NCBI GenBank assembly: GCA_029859485.1
Contig: JAOUDB010000005.1
Location: forward strand, 1-28,315
Source of the DNA: Desulfuromonadales bacterium
GTDB lineage: Bacteria; Desulfobacterota; Desulfuromonadia; Desulfuromonadales; BM103
Length of the DNA stretch: 28,315 nucleotides
Reading direction: 5' to 3'
Shown here: positions 1 through 7,886 of the stretch, in pieces
Layout: each line of letters opens with the position of its first letter
Numbering within the stretch: position 1 is the first letter of the stretch
Notes under the pieces: generated by a model
What the model was told of the DNA's origin: nothing
Seen by the model: the letters and a program-made list of their open reading frames with translations, nothing else
Databases searched by the model: none
Position numbers and translations under genes: made by a program

Positions 1-1059
1 CCCTCCACCGATGATACGGTCAACGGGCATAGCGATAATGCGCTTGCTGTCCTTGACAGGTGACGTGGCGTACAGGCCTCCCAGGGAAACCGCACGGTCT
101 TCGTCGAACCGGTACTTGATCCCGGCGCTAGTGACCCACATATCCCGAAATTCACCGTCCGCCGAAATACTGTCCTGTTCAACTTTGACGTGGGTGATAC
201 CAAACTCTGACATATCAACCCAGATAACGTCGCCAGTTAATGACCATCGATCAGAAAGCTCGGTATAAAAACCTGTTGTGGCAATCGCCGGAACGGTAAA
301 ATCCACATCGACCTCTGTGCCCAGCAGATCTGCCGCGGCAAGAGCCTCGCGAAGCAAGGGGTCGACATTATGAAATGTAGGCGTTCCATCCAGTTCAGGT
401 TTGAGCTCCGAGTGGTAGGTCAACCCCATGCGGGTCGAGTCGGTAAACTGGTACATCATCGACAGAACGAAACCGAGATCAGTGCCGCTTTCATCCAGCT
501 TTACTTTGCCGTCCGGGTAGCCGGGGATGAGATTGTTGACCCGGGCCTGTGTTTCCGAGTCCACATACATCATGTAAGGCCCTGCTGCCAAAGAAAGTTT
601 GTCGGTCAACTGATAGGCAGCGACCGCCGATCCGGCCACGAATGCCAAACTGGTTTCCGTCACATGGTAACGTCCAGACCAGGAGTTTCCGAAATCGTAG
701 CCGATCCCGGAGGGCACATTGATTGAGAGTCCGAAACTCCATCTGTCGTTCAATGGCCGAACATAATAAAGCGCAGGGATCGCCAGAATTGAAGAATCAC
801 TGTCTCCGTCACCGCCACCAAAGGTGGCATCATCGACTTTAAACTTCGAATCTTCGTAGACGAAGGTCGTTTGTAAAACCACTTCGGACTGGTCCAGGCG
901 TGTGATTCCCGCCGGGCAAGTAAAGGCCGTGGTCGCATCGTTGGCATGTCCATTGAGACCGGTCATCGCCGGACCGATCTCACCCAAAACCAACGATGGA
1001 AAAGCAAGGTGAACCAGCATCGCCAGCAATAGAAATTTTCGCCTGCAGTTTATCAACAT
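1..1059 (-). CDS. FadL/OmpP1/TodX-family outer membrane transport protein (C-terminus off the window)
   Basis: The first 353 codons of a long-chain fatty acid / hydrophobic compound porin; the gene runs off the left edge. The ATG follows a strong GGAGG Shine-Dalgarno 7 bases upstream. Residues 1-26 form a signal peptide (charged MLINCRRK start, hydrophobic core, end LVLG). The mature N-terminus carries the FadL-type segment ATTAFTCPAGITRLDQ (family form NPAGM-RLD), here with Cys for the usual Asn. Alternating beta-strand segments follow, such as WSFGLSINVPSG and MGLTYHSELKPELDG, typical of this 14-stranded barrel. The family passively takes up fatty acids or aromatics across the outer membrane. 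It lies 193 bases downstream of the KAS III-like gene, and an inverted repeat sits just before its ribosome site, so it may have its own promoter. Family is clear; substrate unknown. Confidence 0.9.
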   Translation of the reverse strand, partial: MLINCRRKFLLLAMLVHLAFPSLVLGEIGPAMTGLNGHANDATTAFTCPAGITRLDQSEVVLQTTFVYEDSKFKVDDATFGGGDGDSDSSILAIPALYYVRPLNDRWSFGLSINVPSGIGYDFGNSWSGRYHVTETSLAFVAGSAVAAYQLTDKLSLAAGPYMMYVDSETQARVNNLIPGYPDGKVKLDESGTDLGFVLSMMYQFTDSTRMGLTYHSELKPELDGTPTFHNVDPLLREALAAADLLGTEVDVDFTVPAIATTGFYTELSDRWSLTGDVIWVDMSEFGITHVKVEQDSISADGEFRDMWVTSAGIKYRFDEDRAVSLGGLYATSPVKDSKRIIAMPVDRIIGGG

Positions 1060-1095
1060 GAAGAACCTCCTTGGGGGAATAACCCTTGTCAAATC

Positions 1096-1121
1096 TGCAC
1101 CTATAACACTTTAGAGGTGCA
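1096..1121. promoter_or_regulatory. Inverted repeat upstream of the FadL-like gene (possible operator)
   Basis: TGCACCT (1096-1102) and AGGTGCA (1115-1121) form a perfect 7-base inverted repeat with a 12-base gap, about 37 bases before the fadL-like start. There is no T-tract, so a terminator is unlikely; a protein-binding site or 5' UTR hairpin is possible. No sequence match to a known operator is claimed. Confidence 0.3.
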
Positions 1122-1252
1122 AAGGCTTATATGTATGTTTTAGAGAATCGTCCACCTAAAAAGCGACTGTATTTACTCTTGACGGCGTCTGCAGAAGCCA
1201 TGTTCAAAGACTGTCCTGCCCGGTACGGGCCTGGCACATCCTGAACCATGAA

Positions 1253-2242
1253 TCAGTAGCAAAATGCGGCAGCGGCAAAAGAGAGGCCGCCGCCGGAGGT
1301 TACCATGAAGATCAAATCATTTTCCTTCAAGGTGCCGTTCTTTGCCGCTTCGTCCAGGGCCATTGGGATGCATGCCGCGCCGGTGTACGCATACCTCTCC
1401 ATGATGGTGTAAGCCTTACGGCGGTCAACGTCCAGACGGTCCATCGTTTCATATATGCTATTAATATTGATCTGGGTCATGAAGTAGTGGTCAACGTCGT
1501 TTGGTTCGACGGCGAGCTGGTGACAAAGCGAGAGGATCATCCTTGTCCAAGTCTCTGCATTTTTCTCTTTGGGGAACTTTCTGGCAAATGTGAAATACTG
1601 ATCTCCATTGGCCAGGGCCTCCTGGGAAACGGAATAATGCGTTCCGCCCGCGTAAATCCCCATCCACTCGTGAAACTGCCCCTCAGTATGGTGCTTCGCA
1701 CTCAGGAAACCTCGACTCCCGCTCTCTACCGAAGACAACAAGACGGCCCCGGCACCATCAGCAAAAAGAGTGACCGTTTTCTTGTCCCCTTTATCCAGAT
1801 ATCGGCTCATGGCATAGCCGCCGATGACAAGGATATGCTTGAATTCAGGACTCGACCTGAGATACCGGCTCGCCACGTCCAAACCTGCCACGAAGCTGGA
1901 GCAGGCAGCATTCAAATCAAAGGCTCCTGCGTTCGTTGCGGCCAAGCGATACTGAACAGCGGATGCTGTCGAGGGGGATATGTGCTCCGGTGTATCGGTG
2001 CCGACAATGATCAGATCGAGATCTGACGCTTCCAGCCCGGCGTTTTGCAAAGCAATTCGTCCAGCTTCAACACATAGGTCGGCTGTAGACTCGTGTTCTC
2101 CGCACCAACGACGTTCCTTTATTTTTAAATTCGTTTCCAGCCAAGTACTGACATCTTCCTCCAGCAGCTGATCAAAGTAGGCGTTCTGCAGGACCCGGGT
2201 TGGAGCATATGAGCCCGTGGATCGAATGACAGCATTTCTCAT
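1253..2242 (-). CDS. Beta-ketoacyl-ACP synthase III (FabH)-like protein with degenerate catalytic triad
   Basis: A 329-residue thiolase-fold protein of KAS III length. The nucleophile motif LNAACSSF gives Cys114, followed by the family segments LFADGAGAVLL (residues 159-169) and the C-terminal Gly loop TSGGGLSFAAAAF. KAS III normally condenses acetyl-CoA with malonyl-ACP using Cys-His-Asn. Here the region matching the PHQAN histidine motif reads MTQININ (Gln257 in place of His), and the region matching GNTSAAS reads AYTGAAC (Tyr286 in place of Asn). Only Cys appears kept, so it is probably not an ordinary fatty acid initiator; acyl transfer or another decarboxylation-independent reaction is possible. 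The start has a GAGGAG site upstream. It sits between cls and the FadL-like porin, hinting at fatty-acyl metabolism. Family is sure, reaction is not. Confidence 0.85.
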   Translation of the reverse strand: MRNAVIRSTGSYAPTRVLQNAYFDQLLEEDVSTWLETNLKIKERRWCGEHESTADLCVEAGRIALQNAGLEASDLDLIIVGTDTPEHISPSTASAVQYRLAATNAGAFDLNAACSSFVAGLDVASRYLRSSPEFKHILVIGGYAMSRYLDKGDKKTVTLFADGAGAVLLSSVESGSRGFLSAKHHTEGQFHEWMGIYAGGTHYSVSQEALANGDQYFTFARKFPKEKNAETWTRMILSLCHQLAVEPNDVDHYFMTQININSIYETMDRLDVDRRKAYTIMERYAYTGAACIPMALDEAAKNGTLKENDLIFMVTSGGGLSFAAAAFCY

Positions 2243-2357
2243 GGGTTCTCCTCAAGCTTTTTCAAAGGAAGAAGCTGTTATAAAAATTCAGGGTCGCGTA
2301 AACATTTTTTCCCAATAGACATGCCCTGCCCCCCAAAAAAACAACGCACGAAATTAA

Positions 2358-2377
2358 GGCTCAAATGAGTTTCAGCC
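2358..2377 (-). terminator. Weak hairpin downstream of cls
   Basis: On the minus strand GGCTGAAACTCATTTGAGCC is an imperfect palindrome (GGCT/AGCC and AAA/TTT with a mismatch), followed by TTAATTTC. It lies 25 bases past the cls stop. It is a weak candidate terminator only. Confidence 0.25.
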
Positions 2378-2401
2378 CCAGCCACAAAGAATCTTAAGGC
2401 C

Positions 2402-3856
2402 TCAGAGAACAGGCCCCATCATGGCAACGCTGTTGTTCAAAAGTCGATGATGCCATGGCCATTGTTTCACCATTTCAAGAGTCACCTGCCTCGATTTGAC
2501 CAAATATTTATCCTGCAGCTGGCGCATCTGGTTGGTCATAGAATGATCATTCAAGAGGATATTGTTCTCGTAGTTGAGCTCGAAACTGCGCCGATCCATG
2601 TTCGCTGAACCAATCAGCGTAATTTTGCCATCAAAAGTCAGGGATTTGGTGTGCAAGAGTCCGCCCTCATATTCGAAGATGCGAACCCCGGCTGACAGAA
2701 GACCGGCATAATAACTCCGGCTTGCTGCTCTAACAATCCAGGAATCATTTCTCGCCGGAAAAATGATTGTTGTTTTTACACCGCGGCGGGCACTTGCACA
2801 CAGGCCGGCCTGCATCGATTCGTCCGGAACATAGTAAGGTGTGGTGATGAACAGTTCTCGGCGGGCGGTGTACATAAGGGCCTCAAACATCTCCGGCATG
2901 GCAGAAAATCTTACGGTCGGCCCGGTACCAATCACCTGCGCCACAAACCCTGGTTGAAAAGATTCGATTGGTTTTCTGATGAGCGCACTGAGGTCTTCGC
3001 CGGTTTCAGATTCCCAGTCGCCTGCGAACAGGTACTGATTCTGACGAGCGACCGGTCCCTCGAAACGCATCATCGCATCCACCCAGGGCCCATACTTCTC
3101 CTTGATACGAAACTCCGGATCAGCGCAGTTCTGACTTCCGCAGTAAGTGATCCGGTTATCAATAACCACGATCTTGCGATGATTGCGTAGATCGAGACGA
3201 CCTTTGAGCGGTCGTATCAGGAGGTTGCCGACGGGCAAGGCCTGCGCCATGTGAACGCCAGCCTGCTGCATCGCCTGCCAGTGTTCTGATTGAATGATGT
3301 AGCGCGAGCCAAGGGCGTCTGCTATGGCGCGGCAGGTGACACCACGGGCTGCGGCACGCTTTAAGGCATCCGCCACTCGGCAACCGTTGTTGTCCGGAAG
3401 CCAGATATAAAAGAGCAGGTGAACATGGTCTTGGGCGGCATCAATATCAGCCACAATGGCGTCGATCGTCCGATTGGCATCCTCCAGTAGCTCAGCCCGG
3501 TTTCCATAGACAGGGCTGAAACCATTGACCGTTTTTCCAAAGATGAACAAATGTTGGTAATCTCGGGGAATTTTCTCCTGGCAATCAGCTTCGTCGCCCC
3601 CTGACGCTGCATTCGGGTCCGGCAGCCGCGCAAGGATCTTTTGCATCTGCTTCGCGCGGTATCGGCCAATATTTGATTCCCCCAGGAGGAGATAGGCGAG
3701 CAAACCAACAATCGGGAGGACAATGATAATGACAACCCATGCGATGCGTGAACTCGGTTCCCGGTGAGGTCGCAACAGAACCCTGATGATGAGCAAGGTC
3801 TGGATCAAAGCGTGTAGGACGATGGTCAACATTCCGTTAAATAACTCCGGGTTCAC
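2402..3856 (-). CDS. cls: Cardiolipin synthase, ClsA type
   Basis: A phospholipase D superfamily enzyme that joins two phosphatidylglycerol molecules into cardiolipin plus glycerol at the inner membrane. At 484 residues it has the usual ClsA length. Two membrane segments occupy about residues 8-28 and 38-58. Two HKD motifs follow: HRKIVVID with H226/K228/D233 then GSQN, and HTKSLTFD with H402/K404/D409 then GSANMDRRSFELN. Both look catalytically complete. The start is GTG with no strong Shine-Dalgarno, and the preceding small reading frame ends only two bases upstream, so translation is probably coupled to it. The gene ends the set DUF1003 - CNNM - small gene - cls, an apparent operon for membrane lipid and ion homeostasis. 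The assignment is firm. Confidence 0.95.
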   Translation of the reverse strand: MNPELFNGMLTIVLHALIQTLLIIRVLLRPHREPSSRIAWVVIIIVLPIVGLLAYLLLGESNIGRYRAKQMQKILARLPDPNAASGGDEADCQEKIPRDYQHLFIFGKTVNGFSPVYGNRAELLEDANRTIDAIVADIDAAQDHVHLLFYIWLPDNNGCRVADALKRAAARGVTCRAIADALGSRYIIQSEHWQAMQQAGVHMAQALPVGNLLIRPLKGRLDLRNHRKIVVIDNRITYCGSQNCADPEFRIKEKYGPWVDAMMRFEGPVARQNQYLFAGDWESETGEDLSALIRKPIESFQPGFVAQVIGTGPTVRFSAMPEMFEALMYTARRELFITTPYYVPDESMQAGLCASARRGVKTTIIFPARNDSWIVRAASRSYYAGLLSAGVRIFEYEGGLLHTKSLTFDGKITLIGSANMDRRSFELNYENNILLNDHSMTNQMRQLQDKYLVKSRQVTLEMVKQWPWHHRLLNNSVAMMGPVL

Positions 3857-3858
3857 AG

Positions 3859-4073
3859 TTAAGTTTTGATTTTGCTTTTTGGGGCAAGTGTCAACAACGT
3901 CATGTCAGGTGTGCATCGCAGCATTGTGATCAGGGCATCGACATCTTCCAGCAGCTTGACCAGGGTCGTCTGCTGGCGGCCGAGGGGTAAGACCGTAACA
4001 TTCCAGCGCGGTGGCACGAAAAAGTCAATGCATCCTCGGCCAGGCTGCGGGTCGATTTTTCAAAGTCGCTCAC
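3859..4073 (-). pseudogene. Small gene between the CNNM gene and cls, interrupted by a -1 base frameshift
   Basis: A GTG at 4073 overlaps the stop of the upstream gene (GTGA) and opens with codons for MSDFEKSTRSLAEDALTF. In the T5 run (plus-strand A-run 4019-4023) the frame breaks; one extra T would continue as FVPPRWNVTVLPLGRQQTTL and run to a TAA at 3859, two bases before the cls GTG. The total is 215 nt, exactly 72 codons less one base. The four-base overlap on one side and two-base gap on the other are what is expected of a real gene in this operon, of about 71 residues, probably cytoplasmic with a helical C-terminal part. I do not recognise the family. It could be a homopolymer assembly error, a true mutation or slippage; the site is not a canonical X XXY YYZ heptamer. 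Confidence 0.6.
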
Positions 4074-5080
4074 TGATGCTGAGCAATCCCCCGCATAAGG
4101 CGTCCCAAGATATCTGCTCCTGTAATGATGCGTCTCTGGTTGCCCCAAAAAACAATGATGTCCTGATCGATCACGTCATCATCGGCGTGTTCGGGGTGGA
4201 CTTTAAGTTTTGGCAGAATCTCGCCTAACGTCCAATCATCCTCTTTTATGGTGATTGGATGATGGCAGTGCGACAACGGATTAAAGTGCTGGCCTTCGAA
4301 TAAAGCTGCCCTTAAAAAGCTGTCGGAGTTCAAGGTGGCTCTAGGCTCGTCGCTGTTGTCTGTAATCACCACCCATTTTTTCTGCGAAGACTGTATCTTT
4401 TTTAAAAAAGGGTCGGATGTTGCAAGCTTTATCTCTGGAAATACAGGTTGATCACCGACGAATTGAAGCTGGATGATGCTGTTTGCATCGATGGCCTCAC
4501 CTTCATGAGAAACCGGCAAATCGTCAAGTTCAAGGAAATTCAGAGCGCCTTTGCCTTCGGCGTTCTCTATCTCAGTCTCATCCGAGTCCATGTGTATTTT
4601 CAAAAGTTGCCGAAAGTCTTCTTCATTTACGAACTGGACCGCCTCGGGCCCCAGCCATTTGTCCAGAACAACGGCTGATGGTTTGGCCACCGGGTAAAGC
4701 AGTATTTGATAAAAGCGCAGCACAGGCGAAAGCAAGGACGCGACCCTGAGGGCATGCCTGGAAAAATAAGCCTGAGGTATGATTTCGCCCAAAAAGGTAA
4801 TGACAAAAGTCGAGAAAAGGAATGCAACCGCTCCCACCATGACCGAATTGGACAGCAGCGTGAGCAACACATTGATGCCCACATTGCCCCATAAAATGGT
4901 TGTCAGCAGAAAATTAGCATCTTCTCTCATCTTTGCAACTTTTATCGCATTGAGGTTATTCTTGTCTGTTTCGATTTGTAAGCGCAGCTTGGTGATGCTG
5001 AAAAACGCAAGATTAAGCCCTGAAAACATAGCCGACTGGGTGATGCAAAAGAGGATACCAAGCCATATGATGGTGCTCAT
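4070..5080 (-). CDS. CNNM/CorC-type membrane protein (DUF21 domain plus CBS region)
   Basis: 336 residues. The N-terminal half is a CNNM transmembrane (DUF21) domain with the family segments FSGLNLAFFSITKLRLQI near residues 19-36, GNVGINVLLTLL and GEIIPQAYFSRHALRVAS, and about four hydrophobic stretches. The C-terminal part (about residues 185-330) resembles a divergent CBS pair, a nucleotide-sensing module. The CorC_HlyC domain found at the end of longer relatives is absent. Such proteins are implicated in Mg2+ or Co2+ efflux or homeostasis in the inner membrane; the substrate here is inferred. The ATG overlaps the stop of the DUF1003 gene (ATGA) and has a strong GGGAGGGAGG ribosome site inside that gene. 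It is followed with a GTGA overlap by the small frameshifted gene and then cls. Confidence 0.85.
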   Translation of the reverse strand: MSTIIWLGILFCITQSAMFSGLNLAFFSITKLRLQIETDKNNLNAIKVAKMREDANFLLTTILWGNVGINVLLTLLSNSVMVGAVAFLFSTFVITFLGEIIPQAYFSRHALRVASLLSPVLRFYQILLYPVAKPSAVVLDKWLGPEAVQFVNEEDFRQLLKIHMDSDETEIENAEGKGALNFLELDDLPVSHEGEAIDANSIIQLQFVGDQPVFPEIKLATSDPFLKKIQSSQKKWVVITDNSDEPRATLNSDSFLRAALFEGQHFNPLSHCHHPITIKEDDWTLGEILPKLKVHPEHADDDVIDQDIIVFWGNQRRIITGADILGRLMRGIAQHQ

Positions 5081-5634
5081 CCTCCCTCCCTCATTTCAAG
5101 CATTTTTTTAAGCATATCAAGCTGCTCCTGCTGCAACGCAAACAGTCGCTCAAAATGCTCCTGTCGCAATTGATCAATCTTTTCATGCAGCGACATGATC
5201 TCCAACTCAGCCTTGAGGTTGACTTCATAATCATGTTCGGCGTCCGCACGATCTTTTTCCGTCTGCCTGTTCTGGGACATCATGATAACGGGGGCCTGAA
5301 ACGCGGCGACCATTGAAAGCATCAGGTTCAGAAGAATATAGGGGTACGGATCAAAAGCGTCGTCCCATTTGAGCAAAACAAAGGAATTCATTCCGATCCA
5401 GACCAGCAGGATTCCGCCGAACAGGCCAATGAAGGCCCATGACCCTCCGAAAGAGGCCACTTTATCTGCCAACCGCTGGCCAAACGAATACTGCGTTTCA
5501 CATTCCTTTATTGCATTACGACTGATGTGCAGACGATCTTTAAACTTTGCAAGGACAAGCTTTTCTCCCTTGGTGAGAGATTCGAATCCTCTGTGTAGCA
5601 GTTTCTGGGATAAGCTATGAAGGTCTTCACTCAT
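5077..5634 (-). CDS. DUF1003 family inner-membrane protein
   Basis: 185 residues with the DUF1003 hallmarks: FGQRLADKVASFGGSWAFI leading into the first membrane helix, then the DPYPYILLNLMLSMVAAFQAP segment (second helix), then MMSQNRQTEKDRADAEHDYE. Two membrane segments lie around residues 64-86 and 98-118. The C-terminal 60 residues are strongly charged and heptad-like (KAELEIMSLHEKIDQLRQEH), predicted coiled coil. The family has no established biochemical role. It heads the overlapping set with the CNNM protein and cardiolipin synthase, so a membrane-homeostasis role is an inference from context. The start is the first Met of the family-conserved block; a clear Shine-Dalgarno is not obvious. 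Confidence 0.85.
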   Translation of the reverse strand: MSEDLHSLSQKLLHRGFESLTKGEKLVLAKFKDRLHISRNAIKECETQYSFGQRLADKVASFGGSWAFIGLFGGILLVWIGMNSFVLLKWDDAFDPYPYILLNLMLSMVAAFQAPVIMMSQNRQTEKDRADAEHDYEVNLKAELEIMSLHEKIDQLRQEHFERLFALQQEQLDMLKKMLEMREGG

Positions 5635-5706
5635 GACTCGACTCCGATTTTGCTTCGGCCATTATTTAAAAAAGAGGGTTTGTCTCTGTTGTATTCTACC
5701 CGAATT

Positions 5707-6291
5707 TCAATTCTTCGGCTTGCGCTGTTTTGCTTGGTCTAGTGCGGGACCCAGCCAACCCTTGTAAATAACCCATCCGGTCAGACCCGCAGTTGCCAGG
5801 GCAGCAAAAAACCAGTATTCGTATCGCTTCAGATCACCCAGATAAAGCTCTAGGGTCTGTCCGAAGAGATAACCCGCGCAGCCGAAGCTCACCGCCCAGA
5901 TAAACGCCCCGACCACGTTAAGCGGAACAAACAGACGCACTGGAACCTGGCTCATGCCTAAAGCGAAAGGGATAACGCTGCGTAGACCGTAGAAAAAACG
6001 AAAACCCAGAATGATCGGCACCTGGTAGTTATGAATCAGTTTCTCGGCGCGAGCCAGACGTGGCTTCCAATGTGGGCGTTTTGACAGCAGGTAATCGCTG
6101 TGCCGCCGTCCCAGGTAAAAGAACAACTGGTCACCGAAGAGAGTGCCTATGAAAGCGGCAAGGATGACCCATGGAAGCTGCAGGTAGTCACGGTGGGCAG
6201 CGAAACCGGCAAGAACTAAAACGGTTTCGCCCTCAATAATGGTCCCCAAAAAAATGGCCAGGTAACCATAATGTTCGATTAAAGTTTCCAC
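5707..6291 (-). CDS. DedA family (VTT/SNARE-associated domain) inner-membrane protein
   Basis: 194 residues, the normal DedA size. It shows the family pattern: an N-terminal re-entrant region (FLGTIIEGETVLVLAGFAA), the helix containing GTLFGDQLFFYLGRR, and the signature GFRFFYGLRSVIPFALGMS with its conserved Arg and Gly, then two C-terminal hydrophobic helices. DedA proteins are proton-dependent inner-membrane proteins now linked to flipping of phospholipids and undecaprenyl phosphate. The start is GTG with AAGG seven bases upstream; no Met exists earlier in frame. It lies 105 bases after the outer-membrane factor gene and 72 bases before the DUF1003 gene, in the same direction. Confidence 0.9.
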   Translation of the reverse strand: METLIEHYGYLAIFLGTIIEGETVLVLAGFAAHRDYLQLPWVILAAFIGTLFGDQLFFYLGRRHSDYLLSKRPHWKPRLARAEKLIHNYQVPIILGFRFFYGLRSVIPFALGMSQVPVRLFVPLNVVGAFIWAVSFGCAGYLFGQTLELYLGDLKRYEYWFFAALATAGLTGWVIYKGWLGPALDQAKQRKPKN

Positions 6292-6395
6292 AAAAAAGCC
6301 TTATGTTTATTAAAGCCGCCAGGCGGAACGAAGTTCTCATCAAGATGCAGATCGAGCAGCGGGAAGACTGTCACGATGCCTGCGTCTTTCAGCGC

Positions 6396-6413
6396 CTTAT
6401 TTGAGCACACCAT
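6396..6413. repeat. 18-base exact repeat, copy 1 (end of outer-membrane factor gene)
   Basis: CTTATTTGAGCACACCAT on the plus strand spans the last codons and stop of the outer-membrane factor gene (minus-strand GVLK-stop) and recurs exactly at 21294-21311. Confidence 0.6.
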
Positions 6414-7881
6414 CCCAGGCCCCGGTCCTCTTCCGCATCTCGTCCTTCATCGCTGAGGGGAGCAAATCGACAGGATCCCGGCTGTCACGAATTTCCCACC
6501 CCCCACCCAGCGCCTTATAGACCTCGACCAGATTGGTCGCAACGCTGCCTTGGGTCGACGTGAGCAGGTCCTGCTGCTGGACGTTGCTGGCCAGGGTCGT
6601 GATCAGCGTGTTGAAATCGATGGCTCCTTCCTGGTACTGGATCGTCGCGACACTCACCGCCCGCTGTGAGGCCGCGGCTGCCAGAGAGTAGGACTTGAGC
6701 TGCTCATGGGCTTTCAGGTAAGCGACGATGGCGTTTTCCACGTCACCCTGGGCCTGCAATACGGTATTGCGGTAATCGACCAGCAACTGCTGGAACAGGG
6801 CGTCCTGCAGTCTAACGTTGCTCTGCAGCCGACCGTAGTTGAACAGGTTCCACTCGAACGCACCAAACAGGCTCCAGGTCTTGCTGGCGCTCTCGAACAG
6901 ATCGCCACTCTCCATGGAACTGGTGCCGATGCCTCCACCGATCGACAGATGCGGGTAGAGCTCGGTCACGGCATAACCGATCTGCGCACTTTGGGAGGCG
7001 AGTTGACGCTCCGCACTGCGGACATCAGGGCGTCGCCGGATCAGATCCTGTGGCATACCAAGGGCTACATTGACCGGCGCAGCCGGAATGCCTGCTTTTT
7101 CAGTGAGCATTCCGTTGAATTCTTGTGGGGGATTTCCCAAAAGGAACGCCAGAGCATTCTTGACTTGTTGCAGGGAGGTCTCCAGCGAAGAGGCCGTGGC
7201 CCTGGTGTTGTTTAAAAGTGTCTCGGCCTGGTTAACATCCAGCTCGCTGACGGCCCCGGCATCGAACTTGGCCTGGGCAATCCGCAGGCTCTCTGCCTGA
7301 AGCTCAATGTTTTCCCTGGCCTCATCGAGCCGTCCCTGGTAGGTCCGGATCAGGATATAGTTTTGGGCGACCTGAGAGATCAGCAGCACCAGGGCATCAT
7401 CATAATTGGCTACACGGGCATCGAGTTCGGCTGAGGCCGACTCCACCTGCCGTCGGAAACGCCCCCAGAAATCGATCTCCCAACCGACGTTGAGCCCGAG
7501 GTCGTAGTTATTGAAGGTGACCTCACTCTCTTTCTGACGAGAAGCTGAGCCGGTCGCCTGCTGCTGTTGCGGGAACTGATTGCCGATCGCAATCGCCAGC
7601 TGCTGTTGCGACTGCAGTACCCGCAGCCCCGCCGAACGCAACGACAGGTTCTGCTGCAAAGCGACCTCGACCAACTGGTCAAGCTCAAGATCCTGGAAAG
7701 CAACTGTCCACCACTTCGGATCGGTCGCCGAATCGTTTGAGACAAGAGCTTCCCCGGTCTCGAGCCAATCGGATTCAACCTCAACCTGCGGTCGTTGGTA
7801 ATCAGGCCCAAGATTGATGCATCCGCTCACTATCAGCGACAAGAACAGACAAAGGACCGGGAAAGGACGACGGAGGATCAT
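6397..7881 (-). CDS. Outer-membrane efflux factor lipoprotein, NodT/OprM (TolC-like) family
   Basis: About 494 residues. The ATG at 7881 has GGAGGAG eight bases upstream and fits better than an in-frame GTG nine bases earlier. It begins with a lipoprotein signal ending in a lipobox VSGC (Cys21), followed by the NodT-family start INLGPDYQRP. It contains the two outer-membrane-efflux repeats of beta strands and long helices, including DLGLNVGWEIDFWGRFRR and the second-repeat equivalent FGAFEWNLFNYGRLQSN. It forms the trimeric outer-membrane and periplasmic channel of a tripartite pump. Its start overlaps or abuts the stop of the HlyD-like adaptor gene, so it should complete the FUSC/DUF1656/adaptor pump upstream. 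The last 18 bases are duplicated elsewhere in the window. Confidence 0.92.
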   Translation of the reverse strand: MILRRPFPVLCLFLSLIVSGCINLGPDYQRPQVEVESDWLETGEALVSNDSATDPKWWTVAFQDLELDQLVEVALQQNLSLRSAGLRVLQSQQQLAIAIGNQFPQQQQATGSASRQKESEVTFNNYDLGLNVGWEIDFWGRFRRQVESASAELDARVANYDDALVLLISQVAQNYILIRTYQGRLDEARENIELQAESLRIAQAKFDAGAVSELDVNQAETLLNNTRATASSLETSLQQVKNALAFLLGNPPQEFNGMLTEKAGIPAAPVNVALGMPQDLIRRRPDVRSAERQLASQSAQIGYAVTELYPHLSIGGGIGTSSMESGDLFESASKTWSLFGAFEWNLFNYGRLQSNVRLQDALFQQLLVDYRNTVLQAQGDVENAIVAYLKAHEQLKSYSLAAAASQRAVSVATIQYQEGAIDFNTLITTLASNVQQQDLLTSTQGSVATNLVEVYKALGGGWEIRDSRDPVDLLPSAMKDEMRKRTGAWDGVLK

Positions 7882-7886
7882 AAGTG

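Noticed and set aside
1487..2026. Long plus-strand frame (179 codons) inside the KAS III-like gene
   Set aside because: It is antisense to a clear family protein, has no ribosome site and no protein-like features.
2243..2401. Promoter of the KAS III-like gene (TATAAC near the start)
   Set aside because: A fair -10-like box exists but no acceptable -35 at 16-18 bases, so no promoter is listed.
4019..4023. Programmed -1 frameshift site
   Set aside because: The zero-frame codons ACT TTT TCG do not form an X XXY YYZ heptamer and I see no obvious downstream stimulatory hairpin, so an indel is more likely.
3930..4148. Alternative 72-codon minus-strand frame across the CNNM end
   Set aside because: Its first part lies inside the CNNM gene in another frame. 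The GTG at 4073 with the GTGA overlap is the better start, and the later part is less protein-like than the shifted frame.
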